Origin: Bacillota bacterium
GTDB taxonomy: Bacteria; Bacillota; Clostridia; Oscillospirales; Ruminococcaceae
Length of the DNA stretch: 8,833 nucleotides
Direction: 5' to 3'
Assembly (NCBI GenBank): GCA_023394255.1
Contig: JAEXAZ010000133.1
Location: 1 to 8,833, forward strand
The notes below the pieces were generated by a model that worked only from the letters and a program-made list of their open reading frames with translations, made no database searches and had not been told where the DNA came from. Made by a program: the position numbers and the translations under genes. Below, in pieces: positions 5,635 through 8,833 of this stretch (positions are counted from its first letter, which is position 1; every line of letters begins with the position of its first letter).

Positions 5635-6534
5635 TTACCCGCCAATTTTTTTCAGGGTGCCGTCTACAAATCCCTTCCCTCTCTGAATATCCTCCTCGTC
5701 CAGATGCTCCATGATAAGGGGAATATTGGGATGGTTTTTACGCAAGCGAGTCAGGTACAGCTCGTAATTCAGCACGCCAAGTCCGGCTGCGGGCAACTCG
5801 ACCGCACCGGCGCCGCGGAAGCTGTTGTGCTCGGCTGCGCCGTCGCCAAACTTTTCATTTTTGTTCTCTGCACGTTTGCAGTCTTTAGCATGGGCCACTT
5901 TGATTTTGTCATCCAGCACCCAGAAGATTTTTTCAATCACCGGGTCCACATCATCTATGTTGTTGCCGTCAAAGAAGTTTGTGGGGTCAAGCAGCAGGCC
6001 CAAACCCGGGTGATCAACCTCCTGCAGCAAACGGGCAACCTGGTCGGCTGAACCGATAATATTATTGGTGTAATTCTCAATCAGGAAGACGGCATCCTGC
6101 TCATAGGCATATTTGGCAATATCGGTTGCAATCCCTTTAAATTCCTGATATGCCGCCTCGGTAAAATTCTTTTCATCCGGCAGCCAGTCGCTTTCCAGAT
6201 TGTAAGTACCGGTTTCACTGACCACATAAGGGGTGCCGAAGTCGCGTGCATACTTGAGGATTTCTTTCACGCGGCTGATATTGGCTTCCCTGGTGGCAGG
6301 GTCGGGATGCGTCAGATTCGTATAGGCAGAGATCGCCACAACCGGAATATTGGCGTCCCGAAATGCGTCGCGAACCCGATGGGCTTTTTCGGCAGTAATT
6401 TTACCGCGCCCCAAATCAATGTCTTTGAACTCCAAATCCAATTGTACGCAGCTCATGCCGTCCCTTTTAATTTTCGCAATGGTTTGTTCCAATGTGTACG
6501 GGTAATAACCTGTAAAAATACCAACCGAAATCAT
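5635..6534 (-). CDS. sugar phosphate isomerase/epimerase-like TIM-barrel protein
   Basis: The product of 299 residues belongs to the xylose-isomerase-like (AP endonuclease family 2) TIM barrels. Metal-site residues expected of the family are visible on successive strands: E153 in LIENYTN, D183 in LLDPTNFFD, H215 in VAHAKD and E276 in IMEHLDEED. H76 in NLTHPD fits a further barrel-edge site. Known relatives isomerise or epimerise sugars and keto-sugars, or dehydrate inosose (IolE). The N terminus (MISVGIFTGYYPYTLEQTI) has no signal peptide. ATG 6534 is chosen over an in-frame TTG six bases upstream, because an AAGGAGG site is 7 nt before the ATG but only 1 nt from the TTG. It starts 2 nt after the stop of the Gfo/Idh oxidoreductase, the partner with which this fold is often paired, and is the last gene before the terminator. 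The substrate is unknown; 'epimerase' and 'isomerase' cannot be separated by eye. Confidence 0.85.
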   Translation of the reverse strand: MISVGIFTGYYPYTLEQTIAKIKRDGMSCVQLDLEFKDIDLGRGKITAEKAHRVRDAFRDANIPVVAISAYTNLTHPDPATREANISRVKEILKYARDFGTPYVVSETGTYNLESDWLPDEKNFTEAAYQEFKGIATDIAKYAYEQDAVFLIENYTNNIIGSADQVARLLQEVDHPGLGLLLDPTNFFDGNNIDDVDPVIEKIFWVLDDKIKVAHAKDCKRAENKNEKFGDGAAEHNSFRGAGAVELPAAGLGVLNYELYLTRLRKNHPNIPLIMEHLDEEDIQRGKGFVDGTLKKIGG

Positions 6535-6536
6535 AG

Positions 6537-7649
6537 TCAATCCTCCTTCGTCATTTCCGAGAGATACACGGTTCGCTCTTCTTCAATCGACCGATAGCAT
6601 GCTTCGACACATGCCAGAGTATTTACATTGTCCCGGACGGAAATCTCCGGCTCTCCGCCGGATTCAACCGCGCACAGCAGGTTTGCCATGGTCCCGACAA
6701 ATGCATCCGGGAACCATTGCGTATCCCACTTGGGTTCAATAAACTGGTTGGGGAACTGCTTGCTGGCCAGGCGCAGGGTGCTGCCGCAGAATTCCGGCGC
6801 ACGCTTGTGCCAGCCGATGTCGCCTTCCGCAAAGCCGTCAAGGCCTTCCACACGCCAATTGATGTAATTGTGTTTGGCACAAGGCTCTTCCGGCCATGCC
6901 CACACATCGTCCAGGCTGGTGGCAAACAGCTCATCTTTGTACTGGAAGGTATACTGTACGATGCCGTCCGTATGCTCAAATTTGGTGCGGGGATCGGTGC
7001 GGCATACGGCTGTTATTTTTTCAGGATCCCCGAAAAGGTAGCGGAACACATCAATGTGATGTACACCCATTGCGTAAATTTCCAGCTTTTTGTAGTCCTT
7101 TAAGAATTTCTGCCAATCCGGAATGGCACGCATATCGATACTGGCAATCACCGGCTTGCCGATCAGCCCATTCTCCAGGATGTATTTTAAGGCACGCATG
7201 CTCTGATCGTAACGCATATTGGAGTTGACCGCAATGGGGATACCGGCTTCTTCTCCCAAACGCGTAATCTCACGGGCGTCTGCCACAGACATTGCGACCG
7301 GCTTCTGGCAAAGAATTCCCTTTATGTGCTTTTTGGTACAGATATAGCGTACCATTTCCAGCTGTACATGCGGAGGAACGGCAATATCAATGATCTCAAT
7401 TTCCGGGTTATCCACCATTTCGTGCCAATCGGCATAAACCAGGGGAAGATTATGCTCTGCCGCCACCTCTTTGCTCAAATCATAGTCCTTACCGGTAATG
7501 GCAACCGGGTGAAAGCCCGCTTTCGCGTACGCGACCAAATGGCAGTTGCGTACAATAAATCCTGCCCCAATGATTCCGATCTTATAGTCCAGTTTCTTTG
7601 GCAAGGTCGGAAGTGTCGCCTGCTCCAGCAGGGTTTTAATGTCTTTCAT
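6537..7649 (-). CDS. Gfo/Idh/MocA-family oxidoreductase
   Basis: This is a 370-residue NAD(P)-dependent dehydrogenase of sugars or inositols. The Rossmann nucleotide-binding turn is G25-I-I-G28-A-G30-F near the N terminus, preceded by ~20 extra residues. The family's EKP motif appears as C114-Q115-K116-P117: the catalytic/cofactor-contacting lysine is kept but the glutamate is replaced by glutamine. The second-domain motif G195-V-H197-H-I-D200 carries the expected histidine and aspartate near the substrate. Length is normal for the family (~330-390). There is no twin-arginine or Sec signal, so it should be cytoplasmic. An AAGGAGA site 7 nt before ATG 7649 supports the start. It lies 24 nt after the RbsD-like gene and ends 2 nt before the TIM-barrel gene, so the two are probably translated together. 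Oxidation of a ring hydroxyl of a sugar to a keto-sugar, followed by the TIM-barrel isomerase, is a plausible order but is inference. Confidence 0.92.
   Translation of the reverse strand: MKDIKTLLEQATLPTLPKKLDYKIGIIGAGFIVRNCHLVAYAKAGFHPVAITGKDYDLSKEVAAEHNLPLVYADWHEMVDNPEIEIIDIAVPPHVQLEMVRYICTKKHIKGILCQKPVAMSVADAREITRLGEEAGIPIAVNSNMRYDQSMRALKYILENGLIGKPVIASIDMRAIPDWQKFLKDYKKLEIYAMGVHHIDVFRYLFGDPEKITAVCRTDPRTKFEHTDGIVQYTFQYKDELFATSLDDVWAWPEEPCAKHNYINWRVEGLDGFAEGDIGWHKRAPEFCGSTLRLASKQFPNQFIEPKWDTQWFPDAFVGTMANLLCAVESGGEPEISVRDNVNTLACVEACYRSIEEERTVYLSEMTKED
6542..6548 (-). promoter_or_regulatory. ribosome binding site deciding the start at 6534
   Basis: AAGGAGG on the minus strand lies inside the last codons of the oxidoreductase gene, 7 nt before ATG 6534. 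It overlaps the upstream reading frame, so the TIM-barrel gene is probably reloaded by ribosomes finishing the oxidoreductase. Confidence 0.8.
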
Positions 7650-7673
7650 AAACCCGTCTCCTTTCCCCTATCC

Positions 7674-8168
7674 TCACAATTCCGGCTTCCGGTTTTCACT
7701 GATCCGCTCGCGGCGTTCCACATAAGAATCCAGAATCGTGATGTCTTCTTCAGTAAACCAGGCGAAGGGGTCGGTGCTGCAGGTCAGCGCAAAGTTGGCC
7801 CATGCGTTCAGGGAACCGGAGCGGATGACCACCTTGGCCTTGGGAGCAATTTCGTTGACCAAAGATTCATGCGTAGTACCGCTAAACACTGCGCCGGAGC
7901 CGGTAAAAATCTCCTGCACCTCCGAATACAGGGCCGGATGGTGGGTTTTCACTTCAGTGGCAAAGGCAACATCCTCCACAAAGATTTCTTTGCGCAGCAT
8001 ACGCAGGATATCCAGTACATCCGCCTGACCGCTGTAATAGCCAAGGTCAATGCGGTTGGCGTCCCTGGGGATGGGGAAACCGGCGTCGGTTACCAGAATG
8101 ATGTCCGTATGCCCGCAGGTTGCCAATGCTTTTGCAAGTTCGGGATGTAAAATGCGGTTGGGTCTCAT
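7674..8168 (-). CDS. RbsD-family protein (D-ribose pyranase-like mutarotase), divergent
   Basis: The product of 164 residues matches the RbsD/FucU family, which interconverts pyranose and furanose/anomeric forms of free sugars ahead of a kinase. The N-terminal block is classical: ILHPELAKALATCGHTD with H20, then VTDAGFPIP with D28, the same spacing as the catalytic His/Asp of RbsD. H100 in GTTHES is a candidate for the second active-site histidine. The later motif, normally R-T-G-E followed by PYAN, reads R116-S-G-S then AWAN (W123, N125), so the active-site tyrosine is replaced by tryptophan. The protein is ~30 residues longer than ordinary RbsD (~130), the extra part being a charged C-terminal tail (129-164). 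It starts 4 nt after the kinase stop, with AAGGAGG at 8177-8183 inside the kinase's last codons, indicating coupled translation. The sugar is therefore probably the kinase's substrate, and may not be ribose. The name rbsD is withheld because of these changes. Confidence 0.82.
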   Translation of the reverse strand: MRPNRILHPELAKALATCGHTDIILVTDAGFPIPRDANRIDLGYYSGQADVLDILRMLRKEIFVEDVAFATEVKTHHPALYSEVQEIFTGSGAVFSGTTHESLVNEIAPKAKVVIRSGSLNAWANFALTCSTDPFAWFTEEDITILDSYVERRERISENRKPEL

Positions 8169-8172
8169 GATA

Positions 8173-8833
8173 TCATCCTCCTTTCAGCTGTGTTTGTATA
8201 AAAGCGTCTACTTCCTGTTTTGTGTGATAAGAGGGGACGGTTTCCCAGCCGGTGCAGCATAAAGCAGCGGTTGCGTTTGCATAGCTGACGCTTTCCCGCA
8301 GATCTGCCCCCGCGGCTAACATAGACGCAAGCGCCGCATTAAAACTGTCGCCGGCACCATTGCTGTCCACTACCTTGATCGGATAGCCTGCCACCTCAAA
8401 GCTTTCTTCAGCGGTAAATACGGCGGCGCCCTTGCCGCCCAAGGTCATCGCCACACAGCCGCACCCGGTTTTCAGCAATCTATCCGCCACTTCCCGGTTG
8501 GACAGCGGGCTGTCGGCCGGCAGGCCGGCGGCAATCCTTGCTTCTGTCTCGTTGGGGGTCAGTATGGAAACCGTGCTCAAATCATAAGCGGTCAGGTTGA
8601 TGGCCGGAGCAGGATTTAAAATAGTTATTTTGCCCGCTTCTGTCCCCTTTTTCATGGCATAAAGAGCCGTGGAAAGGGGAATTTCGAGCTGAGCCAATAT
8701 TACGTCCGCCGCCTGGACGGCCTTTCCGGCGGCGTCAATATCCTGTTCCGCAAAAAGACCGTTCGCGCCTGCCGAAACCACAATAATATTGCGGGCCTGT
8801 CTGTCTTTAATGATAAAGCCGGTTCCTGTAGGC
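8173..8833 (-). CDS. PfkB/ribokinase-family sugar kinase, C-terminal ~220 residues (5' end outside window)
   Basis: The frame is open to the window edge and begins PTGTGFIIKDRQARNIIVVS followed by AGANGLF. This is the 'PTG.A.I.V...G.N.I.V..GAN' region found around residues 95-125 of ribokinases, so roughly 90-100 residues are missing, including the start. Family motifs follow in order: ILNPAPA, LTPNETEA, the TLGGKGA anion loop, and V-V-D-S-N-G-A-G-D-S-F-N, which carries the catalytic aspartate and the ATP-side GAGD signature (usually DTTGAGD). The enzyme transfers phosphate from ATP to a free sugar in the cytoplasm. Pairing with an RbsD-like gene argues for ribokinase or a kinase for a related sugar; the unusual S-N in place of T-T or T-V and the divergent RbsD partner leave the substrate open. 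It is the first gene of the operon visible here; its promoter lies beyond 8833. Confidence 0.9.
   Translation of the reverse strand, partial: PTGTGFIIKDRQARNIIVVSAGANGLFAEQDIDAAGKAVQAADVILAQLEIPLSTALYAMKKGTEAGKITILNPAPAINLTAYDLSTVSILTPNETEARIAAGLPADSPLSNREVADRLLKTGCGCVAMTLGGKGAAVFTAEESFEVAGYPIKVVDSNGAGDSFNAALASMLAAGADLRESVSYANATAALCCTGWETVPSYHTKQEVDAFIQTQLKGG

Noticed and set aside
6535..6540. TTG at 6540 as start of the TIM-barrel gene
   Set aside because: It is only 1 nt from the AAGGAGG site and would overlap the previous stop codon. The ATG six bases downstream has the right spacing.
7326..8150. 274-residue + strand ORF opposite the oxidoreductase and RbsD-like genes
   Set aside because: The minus strand encodes two well-recognised families over the same bases with ribosome binding sites, while the plus-strand translation resembles nothing known.

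Overview
The window looks like chromosomal DNA of a low-to-medium-GC Gram-positive bacterium, probably a member of the Clostridia. This is inferred from the strong AGGAGG-type ribosome binding sites, sigma-A-like promoters, a Gram-positive style lipoprotein with a Ser-rich linker, a BlaI-type repressor remnant, and close gene packing. No species can be named from the sequence alone.

Left part (1-3601, + strand). The 3' half of a dTDP-glucose 4,6-dehydratase (rfbB/rmlB, nucleotide-sugar synthesis) runs in from outside the window. It is followed by a small secreted protein of unknown function (609-1220). Next is a mosaic locus: a heptad-repeat coiled-coil gene (1317-1712) is broken after codon 110 and runs out of frame into the last ~60 codons of a BlaI/MecI-type repressor (1647-1834). 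That repressor remnant overlaps by ATGA the start of a 537-aa lipoprotein (1831-3444). Just after the lipoprotein a second copy of the last part of the coiled-coil gene reappears (3461-3601), with a different tail. The two copies share a 69-bp direct repeat (60/69 identical). Removing one repeat plus everything between would rejoin an intact 124-codon coiled-coil ORF in frame. This is the most unusual structure in the window.

Middle (3602-5634). After a probable terminator and an AT-rich intergenic stretch with a good promoter comes a monocistronic metallo-beta-lactamase/beta-CASP nuclease-like protein (3910-5505). It is separated from the convergent operon on the other strand by a perfect 27-bp hairpin that should terminate transcription from both sides.

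Right part (5635-8833, - strand). Four tightly packed genes read right to left: a PfkB/ribokinase-like sugar kinase (its N-terminal part lies outside the window), an RbsD-family pyranase/mutarotase, a Gfo/Idh/MocA oxidoreductase, and a xylose-isomerase-like TIM-barrel protein. Gaps are 2 to 24 nt and each internal gene has its own strong ribosome binding site. Together they look like a sugar-utilisation operon: anomer conversion, phosphorylation, and NAD(P)-dependent oxidation/isomerisation. The substrate cannot be read from the sequence. No transporter or regulator for it is inside the window.
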